Positions 15,960 through 24,742 of a DNA stretch of 64,000 nucleotides are shown here, piece after piece. The notes under the pieces are model-generated. The model saw only the letters and a list, made by a program, of their open reading frames with translations. It was not told the DNA's origin and did not search any database. Location: contig NZ_WUYX01000030.1 of assembly GCF_009834785.1 (NCBI RefSeq), positions 1 through 64,000 of the forward strand, read 5' to 3'. Positions within the stretch are counted from its first letter, which is position 1, and each line of letters opens with the position of its first letter. A program made the translations under genes and the position numbers. This stretch comes from Natronorubrum halalkaliphilum (GTDB lineage: Archaea > Halobacteriota > Halobacteria > Halobacteriales > Natrialbaceae).

Positions 15960-17645
15960 ATGACTGAGACGAGAACGGGAGCTGATGAGACGGATCCGTC
16001 CGGTCGACCGAGCACGAACAGCGACCTCGCCGTCCACCTCGACGGGATCACAAAGCGGTTTCCCGGAGTTATCGCCAACGACGACGTCGATCTGGCGGTC
16101 GAGCGAGGAACCGTCCACGCCCTGCTCGGGGAGAACGGTGCGGGAAAGACGACCCTGATGAACGTCCTCTACGGGCTATACGAGCCCAACGAGGGTCGGG
16201 TCGTCGTCGACGGGACGGAACGGTCGTTCGAATCGCCTCGTGACGCTATCGAGACGGGTATCGGGATGATTCACCAGCACTTCATGCTGGTCGATACGAT
16301 GACGGTCGCCGAGAACATCGCGCTCGGCAACGAGCCTCGGAAGTGGTTCGGACTGGCGGTCGATCGCGACCGCATCGATCAAAAGATCCACGACCTCTGT
16401 GACCGGTATGGCTTCGACGTCGATCCCCAGGCGACGGTTTCCGATCTGAGCGTCGGTGCACAGCAGCGCGTCGAAATCCTCAAAGCCCTCTATCGGGGCG
16501 CGGATATCCTCATCCTCGACGAGCCAACTGCCGTCCTCACTCCCCAGGAAGTCGAGGGCCTCTACGACGTCCTCGAAGAGCTCACCGCACAGGGCAAGAC
16601 GATCATCTTCATCACGCACAAACTCGGCGAAGCCACTCACGCAGCCGACGAGATCACCGTTCTGCGAGACGGCAAATCCGTCGGGACGGTCGACCCAAAC
16701 CAAACGAGCCAGGATGAACTGGCCGAGTATATGGTCGGCCGGGAAGTGCTTCTGGAGGCCGAGGCCGACGCTCGCGAGGCCGGAGAGACGGTTCTCTCGG
16801 CGGCGGATCTCACCGTCGAGGACGCCCGAGACGTCGAGGTCGTCTCGGGGATCGACCTTGAGGTCCACGCGGGCGAAATCTTCGGTATCGCCGGCGTCGA
16901 CGGCAACGGTCAGGCCGAGCTGATCGAGTCCATTACCGGCCTCATGACGCCCGACGAGGGAACAATCAGCTTCGGTGGAAAAGACGTGACCGAGTGGTCA
17001 CGCCGCGAGCGGATCGCCGCCGGAATGGCGTACATCCCGGAGGATCGTCACGAACGGGGGCTGGTGATGTCGTTCGACCTCGTCGAGAACGGCGTCCTCG
17101 GGAGCCAGCGATCACCGGAGTTCTCCCGGTCGGGTCGGATCAACTGGGACGGCGTCCGCGATCATACCGAAAGCGTAATTGACACCTACGACGTTCGGCC
17201 GCCGGATGCCGACGCCGATGCGGAGTCGCTCTCGGGTGGCAACCAGCAGAAGTTTATCGTCGGACGCGAGTTCGAACGCGATCCCGACCTCGTCGTAGCG
17301 ACCCACCCGACCCGCGGCGTCGACATCGGATCGACGGAGTTCATTCACGACCGATTGCTCGACCTCCGTCGGGAGGGCGTCGCCATCCTGCTCGTCTCCT
17401 CGAAGCTCGACGAGGTCAGAAGCCTCTCGGACCGCCTTGCGGTCATCTACGAGGGACAGTTCATGGACGTAACCGATCCGGACGATCTCACCGAAGAGGA
17501 ACTGGGACTGCTGATGGCGGGCGAACGGCCGGAGGAACGTCCGGTGTCAGAGTCGACCACCGGAACGGACTCGAGTATGGATGCCACCGGCTCCGACGCA
17601 GCATTCGGCCCCGAGACCGGAGATACGGGAGGTGAAAGTGAATGA
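15960..17645 (+). CDS. Nucleoside ABC transporter ATP-binding protein (two ABC domains)
   Basis: The 561-residue protein has two fused ABC modules, like bacterial YufO/NupO and RbsA. The first (about 25-260) is complete: Walker A GENGAGKTT (57-65), the signature LSVGAQQRVEIL, and Walker B ILILDEPTAVL. The second (about 280-510) has the degenerate Walker A GVDGNGQAEL usual for this family, the signature LSGGNQQKFIVGRE and HPTRGVDIGS. A Ser/Thr/Gly-rich tail of about 45 residues ends the protein. The stop overlaps the first permease by 4 nt (ATGA). Confidence 0.93.
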   Translation: MTETRTGADETDPSGRPSTNSDLAVHLDGITKRFPGVIANDDVDLAVERGTVHALLGENGAGKTTLMNVLYGLYEPNEGRVVVDGTERSFESPRDAIETGIGMIHQHFMLVDTMTVAENIALGNEPRKWFGLAVDRDRIDQKIHDLCDRYGFDVDPQATVSDLSVGAQQRVEILKALYRGADILILDEPTAVLTPQEVEGLYDVLEELTAQGKTIIFITHKLGEATHAADEITVLRDGKSVGTVDPNQTSQDELAEYMVGREVLLEAEADAREAGETVLSAADLTVEDARDVEVVSGIDLEVHAGEIFGIAGVDGNGQAELIESITGLMTPDEGTISFGGKDVTEWSRRERIAAGMAYIPEDRHERGLVMSFDLVENGVLGSQRSPEFSRSGRINWDGVRDHTESVIDTYDVRPPDADADAESLSGGNQQKFIVGREFERDPDLVVATHPTRGVDIGSTEFIHDRLLDLRREGVAILLVSSKLDEVRSLSDRLAVIYEGQFMDVTDPDDLTEEELGLLMAGERPEERPVSESTTGTDSSMDATGSDAAFGPETGDTGGESE

Positions 17646-19003
17646 GAGAGAGTATCGAACAGCTCCTCGACCGACTCATTCACGCGTCGGCCGTCGAGCG
17701 GGTCGCCGTCAGTATCGCGGCCCTCCTGGCCTCGATACTCGTCGGAGCTGTTCTCGTTTTCGTCTCCGGCGGGTTCGCGTCCTGTCGAACCGGCCTCGAT
17801 ATCGTCGGCTGGACGTTCTGTTACAATCCGATGCAGGTCTACTACGAACTGTTCCTCGGAGCGCTCGGCCACCCGCTCGAACCGGGCTTTCATCCGTTAA
17901 ACTTCAATCTGGCGACGACGCTCCAGCAGACGACGCTGTTGGTCTTTACCGGGCTGTCGGTCGCAGTGGCGTTTCGTGCCGGTCTCTTCAACATCGGTAC
18001 CCAGGGCCAGTTGGTAGTCGGCGGCCTCGCGACGGCGGTGACCGTACTCTATGCAGCCGCAATTGTCCCTGGCGGGTTCGTCGGTACGATCGTTCTCATC
18101 CCGATCGGTGTCCTCGCCGGAGCGATCGCCGGTGGCCTCTACGGAGCGATTCCGGGTGCACTCAAGGCCTACGGCGGTGCTAACGAGGTTATCACAACCA
18201 TCATGCTCAACTTCGTCGCGGTCGGGCTCACCTCGACGCTGCTGTCCTGGCAGTTCCAGGACCCGAACAGCGCCAACCCGCAGACGGCACCAGTTCCGGA
18301 GTACGCGGAGATTCCGAACATCCCGTTTATCGGTTTCGGCGGCCGGATGAACTTCTCGATGCTCGCACTCGGGTTCGCAATCGTCCTCATGATCGTCATC
18401 GCCTGGCTGCTCGCACGCACCTCGTTTGGCTACGAGTTGCGGATCAGCGGCGTCCAGCCACTGGCAGCCGCCTACGGTGGCGTCGACGACAAGCGAATGA
18501 CCGTCACGAGCATGACGCTGTCGGGCGCACTCGGGGGGATCGGCGGAGCATTCTGGGTCCTCATGGTCCATGGGCGTTGGCTGGAGAACGTGCCAGCGCT
18601 CGGGTTCGACGGGATCGCCGTTTCGATTCTCGCGGGCAACAACCCGCTAGGAGTGGGCGCGGCAGCGTTCCTGTTCGGTGTTCTCCAGAGCGGGTCACGG
18701 TCGATCAGTACTGGGACTGCCGTCCCACCCGAGCTCGTCGGTATCCTGAGCGGACTGATCATCCTCTTCGTGGCGATGCCGGAGTTCTTCCGGATGATCG
18801 GCATGCGGTACGGTATCGGACAGAAGAAGGCCGTACGGGCGGACGGCGGGGCTCGAGTGGCAACCGATGAGGAGTCACCCAACGGCGGCAATCGAACGTC
18901 AGTCGACGACGGGGATCAACCAGCAGCTGATGATGGGAACCAAACAGTAGCCGCTGATGGAGATCAAACAGCAGCCGACAACGGCGGTGAGGGCGATGAT
19001 TGA
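17642..19003 (+). CDS. Nucleoside ABC transporter permease 1
   Basis: An integral membrane protein of the branched-chain amino acid/ribose/nucleoside permease superfamily (YufP/NupP type). About ten hydrophobic segments run from residue 20 to 395. Family motifs include GLFNIGTQGQLVVGG, ALKAYGGANEVITTIMLNF and ISGVQPLAAAYGGVDDKRM. After residue 395 a polar tail contains imperfect repeats of the type DGDQ/DGNQ (VDDGDQPAADDGNQTVAADGDQ), which probably extend into the cytoplasm. It is translationally coupled at both ends. Confidence 0.92.
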   Translation: MRESIEQLLDRLIHASAVERVAVSIAALLASILVGAVLVFVSGGFASCRTGLDIVGWTFCYNPMQVYYELFLGALGHPLEPGFHPLNFNLATTLQQTTLLVFTGLSVAVAFRAGLFNIGTQGQLVVGGLATAVTVLYAAAIVPGGFVGTIVLIPIGVLAGAIAGGLYGAIPGALKAYGGANEVITTIMLNFVAVGLTSTLLSWQFQDPNSANPQTAPVPEYAEIPNIPFIGFGGRMNFSMLALGFAIVLMIVIAWLLARTSFGYELRISGVQPLAAAYGGVDDKRMTVTSMTLSGALGGIGGAFWVLMVHGRWLENVPALGFDGIAVSILAGNNPLGVGAAAFLFGVLQSGSRSISTGTAVPPELVGILSGLIILFVAMPEFFRMIGMRYGIGQKKAVRADGGARVATDEESPNGGNRTSVDDGDQPAADDGNQTVAADGDQTAADNGGEGDD

Positions 19004-20063
19004 CCGTCTCTCACGCCGGATGATCATCACGGGGGCCGGCGCGCTGGCGGTCGTTTGGATCGTTGCCGGCTTCCTCTTTCCCGACTCGTGGGCCGGGGTA
19101 CTCCTCGGAATCGCTGCGAGTCCGAGCACGCACACCGCGACGCTTCGCCTCGCAGTTCCGATCGCACTCGCCGCCATCGGCGGCATATTCGCCGAGAAAA
19201 GCGGTGTCATCAACATCGGGATCGAAGGACTGCTCATCGTCTCCGCGTTCAGCGCGATCATCGTCACGTTCTGGCTCGGCTCCGGCGAGTCGACGCTGGC
19301 ACTCTCCCATCACTGGTGGGGACTCTTCGCGGGCGTCGTCGCGAGCACGCTGTTCGCGTTGCTGTTCGCGGTCGTCTGCATCGAGTTCAAAGCCGACCAG
19401 ATCATCGCCGGACTCGCAGTCTGGCTCATCGCGCTTGGCCTCGCGCCGTTCGTCTCGCGGATCGTTTTCGACAGCCCGAACACGGGCAACGTCGGGACGT
19501 TCGACAACGTCACGATTCCGTTGCTGTCGGAGCTTCCCTTCGTCGGCTACCTGCTCTTCGACACGCCGCCGCAGGTCTATCTCATGCTCGGCTCTGCGGC
19601 CGCAGGCTGGTACTTGCTCACCCAGACGAGTTTCGGTCGCTGGGTCATCGCCAGCGGCGAGAACCCGAAGGCACTCGACACCGCCGGCGTCGACGTCCGA
19701 AAGGTTCGGTACACCGCGGTTCTCCTCTCAGGCGTGTTCGCTGGCCTCGGCGGTGCCGGCTTCGCGCTCGGACAACTGGGCACGTTCGCCGGCGGCGGCG
19801 AAACCGACATCCAGGGCCGGGGCTTTATCGCGATCGCAACCTACCTGTTCGCGAACTACCACCCGCTCGGCGCACTGGGCGGCTCGTTTCTCTTTGCCGG
19901 CCTCGACGCGTTACAGATCCGGCTCCAGGCGGCAGGCTACGCTGTCCCGACGGAGCTCATCCGTACGATCCCCTACGTGACGGTGATCGTTGTCCTCGTG
20001 TTCGTCGGTCGAACTACCCTGCCCGACGCCGCCGGGGAGAACTACGAGTCCGGCGAGGACTGA
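18996..20063 (+). CDS. Nucleoside ABC transporter permease 2
   Basis: This is the second permease of the importer (YufQ/NupQ type). Around nine hydrophobic segments are visible. Motifs include EKSGVINIGIEGLL (near 55-70), EFKADQIIAGLAVWL and GENPKALDTAGVDVRKVRY. The ATG at 18996 overlaps the preceding stop by 8 nt; an upstream ATG at 18957 would add 13 polar residues inside the previous gene and is less likely. The TGA stop (20061-20063) forms the first bases of palindromic repeat P1. Confidence 0.92.
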   Translation: MIDRLSRRMIITGAGALAVVWIVAGFLFPDSWAGVLLGIAASPSTHTATLRLAVPIALAAIGGIFAEKSGVINIGIEGLLIVSAFSAIIVTFWLGSGESTLALSHHWWGLFAGVVASTLFALLFAVVCIEFKADQIIAGLAVWLIALGLAPFVSRIVFDSPNTGNVGTFDNVTIPLLSELPFVGYLLFDTPPQVYLMLGSAAAGWYLLTQTSFGRWVIASGENPKALDTAGVDVRKVRYTAVLLSGVFAGLGGAGFALGQLGTFAGGGETDIQGRGFIAIATYLFANYHPLGALGGSFLFAGLDALQIRLQAAGYAVPTELIRTIPYVTVIVVLVFVGRTTLPDAAGENYESGED

Positions 20064-20144
20064 TACGGATTGCTGTAACTATGTACCGCCGATCACCAGG
20101 GACGTGGTCGGTGATCGGCGGTCATTGACTACAGTAAACCGTAT
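20063..20144. repeat. Palindromic element P1, copy A (82 nt)
   Basis: The outer arms ATACGGATTGCTGTAACT and ACTACAGTAAACCGTAT are imperfectly complementary. The inner arms CCGCCGATCACC (20086-20097) and GGTGATCGGCGG (20110-20121) pair perfectly over 12 nt. The first A is the last base of the permease TGA stop. A near-identical copy lies at 28121-28202; a copy with a different but equally paired inner stem is at 49115-49195. Confidence 0.85.
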
Positions 20145-20222
20145 GAGACAGACGGCGACGACCCTCTCGATACGCAATTACCGGTCGATGCCTTCTTGCC
20201 CGTACTCGAGCCACTAGCTGCC

Positions 20223-20615
20223 ATGAACGACTTGCTCGACGCCGCCCGTGAGGTCCAGTCGGCCGCGCACGTACCCTACTCCGAGTATCCCGTCGGTGCC
20301 GCCCTCGAGACCGAAGACGGCGCGGTGTTCGTCGGCTGTAACCTCGAGAACGCGAACTTCAGTAACAGCCTTCACGCGGAGGAGGTGGCGATCGCCGAGG
20401 CGGTCAAGAACGGCCACCGCGACTTTTCGCGACTCGCCGTGAGTTCGGGCCGGCGGGACGCCGTCACCCCCTGCGGAATGTGTCGCCAGACGCTCGCCGA
20501 GTTCTGCGACGACGACCTCCTCGTGCTCTGTGACGAAGGCGAGGGGGAAGCGCCAACGGAGTACACGCTCGGAGAGCTGTTACCGAATACGATTTCGGAG
20601 GACACACTCGAGTAG
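20223..20615 (+). CDS. cdd: Cytidine deaminase
   Basis: This zinc enzyme deaminates (deoxy)cytidine to (deoxy)uridine in pyrimidine salvage. The 130-residue homotetrameric-type protein has HAE at His51-Ala52-Glu53 and PCGMCRQ with Cys84 and Cys87 as zinc ligands. The substrate loop GCNLENANFSN is intact. The start at 20223 gives the normal N-terminus MNDLLDAAREVQ; the frame extends 9 codons upstream. It follows the nucleoside importer after the P1 repeat, and uridine phosphorylase at 27294 would take the next step. Confidence 0.95.
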   Translation: MNDLLDAAREVQSAAHVPYSEYPVGAALETEDGAVFVGCNLENANFSNSLHAEEVAIAEAVKNGHRDFSRLAVSSGRRDAVTPCGMCRQTLAEFCDDDLLVLCDEGEGEAPTEYTLGELLPNTISEDTLE

Positions 20616-20650
20616 CAAACGCAAACGCTACCGAGCGGATTTCGGCCGAC

Positions 20651-23230
20651 TCACAGCGACCGCGAGGAGTTGAGTACGACCAGTAGACTGCTCGTTGCCA
20701 TCGCCACTGCGGCGAGCAGCGGATTCAGGAGCCCGAGGATCGCGAGCGGAATCGCGATCGCGTTGTAGACGAACGCCCAGCCCAGGTTCTGCCGGATGCG
20801 CCAGTACGTGCCCGACGCGATATCGAACGTCTCGACGACGGACTCGAGGTCGTCCCCGACGATCACGGCGTCGGCGGCGTCGGTCGCGAGCTCCGTCCCG
20901 CTCCCCATGGCGATGCCGACGTCCGCGGCCGCAAGCGCGGGTGCGTCGTTGCTCCCGTCGCCGACCATCGCGACCGTTCCTCGAGTCCGAAGTCGCCGGA
21001 CCGTTTCCGCTTTCGCTTCGGGTGGGACTCCCGAGAAGACCTCGTCGACGCCGTCGACGGTCCGGAATCGGTCGGCCGCGGCACCCTCGTCGCCGGTGAG
21101 GACGACGACCTCTCGGCCGTCCGCGAGAGCCTCGACGGCGTCGTCCCAGTCCGCGCGCGGCGAGTCGCCGACGACGATGACGCCGCGGGCCCGGCCCGCC
21201 CAGCCGACGACGACCGGCACGTCACCGGCCGCCCGAGCGCGGTCGATTTCGGGCTCGAGCGCGGTCGGAATCGAGAGTTCCTGGTCGCGCAGAAGATCGG
21301 GGTGTCCGACGAGGACTCGTTCGCCGTCGACGACGCCGCTCACGCCGCGGGCGTGTCGTTCGAACCCGTCGACGGCAGCGGTTTCCTCGAGATTGCGGTC
21401 GTCGAACGCGGCCTCGGTGATGGCTCGTCCGATGGGGTGTTCCGAGAGCGCTTCGACGGCTCCGGCGCGCCGAAGGAGGGTCTCGGTGTCGCTGGTGTCG
21501 ATATCGCTGTCAGTAGCAATGCCAGCGCTCGAGCCGTCGGTCTCGAGCACCGGCACGTCGCCCTCGAGCGACGACGTCTCGGCCGCGGACCCCTCGTTTC
21601 CGCTCGGCGATTCGCCGACCCCAGCGACGTGGACGCTCTCGACGGCCATCGCCCCCTCGGTGAGCGTCCCGGTTTTGTCGAGGACGACGATATCGATGTC
21701 CGGAGCGTCCTCGAAGATCGTCTCCGCCGCGACGACGATGCCGCGCCGTGCGGCGGTCTGGACGCCCGATGCGATCGCGAGTGGCGTCGCCAGCCCGAGT
21801 GCACACGGACAGGAAACGATGACGACGGTCAGACCGACGAGAAACGCCGCGGCGGGACTCGAGCCGGTCGCGAGCAACGCGGCGGTCGCGGCGGCCGCGA
21901 GGAAGAGAACAAGCGGGACGAAGATCGTCGCCAGTTTGTCCGCGAGCCGCTGGACGCCGGGGCGAGCGCTCTGGATGGACCAGAGCAGCGACACGAGCCG
22001 GTCGTGGGTGCTCTCGGCGCCCTCGCCGACGGCGACGACCAGCGGGGCGTCGGTGACGACCGTGCCGCCGCGGACGGGATCGCCCTGCGCCTTTTCGACG
22101 GGGAGCGATTCGCCCGTCATCAACGACTCGTCGACGGCCGCTCGACCGTCGGCGACCGTCCCGTCGAGGGGGATGCGTTCTCCGGGACGGACGAGCAGGC
22201 GGTCACCGGGGCCGACGGCCGACAGCGGGACCGTCTCGCCGCCGTCTGCGCGTCGGGCTTCGTCCACCTGTGACTCGGTCAGATCCGAGAGGAGGCCGGC
22301 GGCCCGGCGTTTGATCAATCCCTCGTAGTAGGTGCCGGCCGTAACCACGAGGATGACCGCGACCGTGACGTCGAAGTAGAGATCCGTTCGGCCGAGGCTC
22401 ATCGCAAGTGTGCTGTAGGCGTAGGAGCCGACCGCGGCGAGCGAGACGAGCAGGTCCATGTTTGGCACTCCGGCCCGGAGGCTCACGTACGCGCCCCGGA
22501 GGATCGGATAGCCGGTGTAAAACAGCACGAACGACGTCATGAGCCAGATGTTCGCGACGACGTAGTAGCCGTCGTAGCTGCCGAACTCGGCCAGCGGTTC
22601 GTAGCCGAAGTACGTTGGGTACAGAAACATCGCGTACCAGATCATCACCATCATCCCGAACATCCCGCCGCCGATCAGGAACTTGACGAGCGCGGCGTCT
22701 CGAGGCTCCTCCTCGCGGCCCTCGCTCCGGTCTCGAGCGTCGTAGCCGTACCCCGAGACGACGTCGGGAAGCGTCGATTCGTCGACCGCGTCGGGATCGT
22801 ACACCAGCCGCAGCGTGTCCGTGGCGTAACTCGCTTCCGCGCCCAGAACGCCCTCCGATCCGAGCGCTCGCGACTCGAGAAACGCTTCGCAGGTCCCACA
22901 GTGCATTCCATCGACTGCGAGGAACGCGTCTTCGCCCTCGAGGTCGTCCAGTTCGGAGCCGGCGTTGGCGTCGGCCTCGAGTCGATCGCGGACGGCCGTC
23001 GCGTCGGTGTCGTCGACCGTATCGAGCGCTCGGTGGACCTCGAGACAGCCCTGACAGCAGAACGCTCCCGCGACGTCGCTCGCGGTGATGGGATCGCTCG
23101 GTGTCGGGAACGAACAGAGCGTACACCCCTCGTCCGTACCGGCGACTCGGGGACCGGATGCGGTCTCGCCGCCGGAGTCGGTTTCGCCGACGGACTCGTC
23201 GGCGTCGGACCGGAACGGGAGGCGACTCAT
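20651..23230 (-). CDS. Heavy-metal (copper) P1B-type ATPase, CcoI/FixI-like
   Basis: An 859-residue metal-transporting ATPase. The N-terminus has a Cys-rich entry domain (CTLC at 36-39, FCCQGCLEVH at 58-66) typical of CcoI/FixI copper ATPases. A heavy-metal-associated domain with GMHCGTC (108-114) follows. Eight membrane helices start near 184; the ion site is Cys-Pro-Cys at 474-476. DKTGTLTEG carries the phosphorylated Asp, with TGES and GDGSNDAPAL further family marks. A Ser/Glu-rich insertion follows the phosphorylation site. Its position facing ba3 oxidase genes suggests it supplies copper for oxidase assembly. Confidence 0.92.
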   Translation of the reverse strand: MSRLPFRSDADESVGETDSGGETASGPRVAGTDEGCTLCSFPTPSDPITASDVAGAFCCQGCLEVHRALDTVDDTDATAVRDRLEADANAGSELDDLEGEDAFLAVDGMHCGTCEAFLESRALGSEGVLGAEASYATDTLRLVYDPDAVDESTLPDVVSGYGYDARDRSEGREEEPRDAALVKFLIGGGMFGMMVMIWYAMFLYPTYFGYEPLAEFGSYDGYYVVANIWLMTSFVLFYTGYPILRGAYVSLRAGVPNMDLLVSLAAVGSYAYSTLAMSLGRTDLYFDVTVAVILVVTAGTYYEGLIKRRAAGLLSDLTESQVDEARRADGGETVPLSAVGPGDRLLVRPGERIPLDGTVADGRAAVDESLMTGESLPVEKAQGDPVRGGTVVTDAPLVVAVGEGAESTHDRLVSLLWSIQSARPGVQRLADKLATIFVPLVLFLAAAATAALLATGSSPAAAFLVGLTVVIVSCPCALGLATPLAIASGVQTAARRGIVVAAETIFEDAPDIDIVVLDKTGTLTEGAMAVESVHVAGVGESPSGNEGSAAETSSLEGDVPVLETDGSSAGIATDSDIDTSDTETLLRRAGAVEALSEHPIGRAITEAAFDDRNLEETAAVDGFERHARGVSGVVDGERVLVGHPDLLRDQELSIPTALEPEIDRARAAGDVPVVVGWAGRARGVIVVGDSPRADWDDAVEALADGREVVVLTGDEGAAADRFRTVDGVDEVFSGVPPEAKAETVRRLRTRGTVAMVGDGSNDAPALAAADVGIAMGSGTELATDAADAVIVGDDLESVVETFDIASGTYWRIRQNLGWAFVYNAIAIPLAILGLLNPLLAAVAMATSSLLVVLNSSRSL

Positions 23231-23363
23231 AGGCTCAATAGGTCCATAGGCTCATAGACACGTAAACTCATGCTGCGGGCTCGACGGCCGTTGTCCGAGC
23301 GCGACTGTAGCCGGAGTCGTGACCGGGGACGAACGTGCTGGCACCGATCATCGTCCCGTCCAC

Positions 23364-23567
23364 TTACGACGTCTCGTTCGACCCGTGGCCGTGGTGGTTC
23401 GAAACGGGCTCGAACGCGACGTAGAGGCAGGTAAGAATGATCAAGACGTTGATCGCGGAAACGACGCCGGCTGAGAGCGAACTGCCGAGTCCGTACCAAG
23501 AGACCGGGAGGATCGCCAGTAGTCCGACGACGAGTGCGTGTCGTGGGGTGACCGCCTCGAGTACCAT
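23364..23567 (-). CDS. Small two-helix membrane protein beside the ba3 oxidase genes
   Basis: A protein of about 67 residues starting MVLEAVTPRHALVVGLLAIL, with two hydrophobic segments and a His-rich tail (SNHHGHGSNETS) that could bind metal. The start at 23567 is chosen because a TATA-like run (plus-strand 23593-23602) lies about 30 nt upstream; an upstream ATG at 23594 would overlap that box. It lies between the copper ATPase and cbaD, so a role in oxidase assembly is plausible but unproven. Confidence 0.6.
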   Translation of the reverse strand: MVLEAVTPRHALVVGLLAILPVSWYGLGSSLSAGVVSAINVLIILTCLYVAFEPVSNHHGHGSNETS

Positions 23568-23666
23568 GCGAAACGGTTGCGGGTAGAAGAGCATAATAAT
23601 AACCCCCGTTCCTACGGGGTGGGAATCACTCGAACGATTAAGAAATAACTCTGCTAACTCGGGCGT
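23568..23666. promoter_or_regulatory. Divergent promoter region between the small membrane gene and cbaD
   Basis: For the minus-strand gene, TTATTATTAT (complement of 23593-23602) is a TATA box about 30 nt before the ATG at 23567. For cbaD, the AT-rich run GATTAAGAAATAAC near 23636-23648 lies about 20-30 nt before the ATG at 23667. Between them ACCCCCG (23602-23608) and CGGGGT (23615-23620) form a short inverted repeat that could be an operator shared by both promoters. Confidence 0.45.
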
Positions 23667-23888
23667 ATGGATCAGGCTACAGAAGAGCTTACGCAATCAC
23701 GTGACCGCGAACCCGAACGCAAACGTGAGATCGGCCACGACGAGTTCGATCCGATCGGAACGCTCGTGCTGATCGGATTGTATTTCCTCATTCTGGTCGC
23801 ATTGTGGTTTTTCATGTACTTCGTCGAGTTCCTCGGTAACGATCCGACCGTTGTCGGCCTCGTCCTGACGGTGGTGGGGCTGCAATGA
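23667..23888 (+). CDS. cbaD: ba3-type cytochrome oxidase small subunit CbaD
   Basis: A 73-residue protein with a charged N-terminus of about 28 residues and one or two membrane helices (GTLVLIGLYFLILVALWFFM and the C-terminal VVGLVLTVVG). It is the first gene of a cbaD-cbaB-cbaA-cbaE layout as described for Natronomonas pharaonis ba3 oxidase. The stop overlaps cbaB by 4 nt. Identification rests on position and topology more than on sequence. Confidence 0.75.
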   Translation: MDQATEELTQSRDREPERKREIGHDEFDPIGTLVLIGLYFLILVALWFFMYFVEFLGNDPTVVGLVLTVVGLQ

Positions 23889-24742
23889 ATATCCACACCT
23901 ACGAGAAAGTGTGGCTGATCGCCGCACTGGTGTTGATCGTCGGATTCATCGCGACGATCACCTACGGGTCGGTCGCGCTCGGAATCACCATGGTCGGTGA
24001 TCAGGAAGAAACGATCGAACCGAGCGAACTCAACGACGACGAGCGCTTCGGTGAGCCGCGCGTCGAACAGGTGGGTGAAAACGAGTACGAAGCCTACGTT
24101 ATCGCTCAGACGTTTACGTTCTATCCCGACCCGATTGAAGTCCCGGCGGACAGTGAGGTAACCTTCTACGTGACGAGCCGCGACGTCATTCACAGCTTCA
24201 GCGTCGCCGGCACGAACATCAACACGATGGTCATTCCCGGGGAGGTGTCGAAAATGACCGTCGAGTTCGACGAACCCGACGAGTACGGCGTTGTCTGTAA
24301 CGAGTACTGCGGTGATTTCCACCACACGATGGAAGGGTTGCTCCACGTCGTCCCCGAAGACGAGTTCGACATGACCGAGCTATCAGTCGAAGCCGACGAC
24401 GAGATCGAACTCGGTGACGAAGCGACGTTCGACGTCGCCGTCGAAAACGCCGCGCTCGATGATCTCGAGACGACCGTGACCCTCGAGATCGGTAACGAAA
24501 CGTTCGAAGAAACGATCACCGTCGCCGGCGGCGAAACCCATGAAACGACGTTCGAGGTCGACTCGAGCGAACTCGGCGAGGGCGACCACGACTGGACGGT
24601 CACCGTCGACGACTACGAGGAGAGCGGGACCCTGACCGTGGTCGAAGACCTCGAGGACGAAGACGAGACGGACGACGGTGACGACGAGGACGGAGACGAC
24701 GATTCTGACGGCGACACCGACGGAGGTGAGGACGATGAGTGA
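23885..24742 (+). CDS. cbaB: ba3-type cytochrome oxidase subunit II (CuA) with extra C-terminal Ig-like domain
   Basis: This subunit takes electrons from a halocyanin or cytochrome c at the outside of the membrane. One membrane anchor lies at about 8-36. The cupredoxin domain carries His103 (VIHSFSVAG) and the CuA motif with Cys138, Cys142, His146 and Met149 (CNEYCGDFHHTM). The catalytic domain ends near 155, but about 100 residues of beta-rich, CARDB-like sequence follow (IELGDEATFDVAVENA, ending in a TLTV strand), then a poly-acidic tail. This extension is not needed for CuA and may mediate donor docking. Translationally coupled to cbaD and cbaA. Confidence 0.93.
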   Translation: MNIHTYEKVWLIAALVLIVGFIATITYGSVALGITMVGDQEETIEPSELNDDERFGEPRVEQVGENEYEAYVIAQTFTFYPDPIEVPADSEVTFYVTSRDVIHSFSVAGTNINTMVIPGEVSKMTVEFDEPDEYGVVCNEYCGDFHHTMEGLLHVVPEDEFDMTELSVEADDEIELGDEATFDVAVENAALDDLETTVTLEIGNETFEETITVAGGETHETTFEVDSSELGEGDHDWTVTVDDYEESGTLTVVEDLEDEDETDDGDDEDGDDDSDGDTDGGEDDE

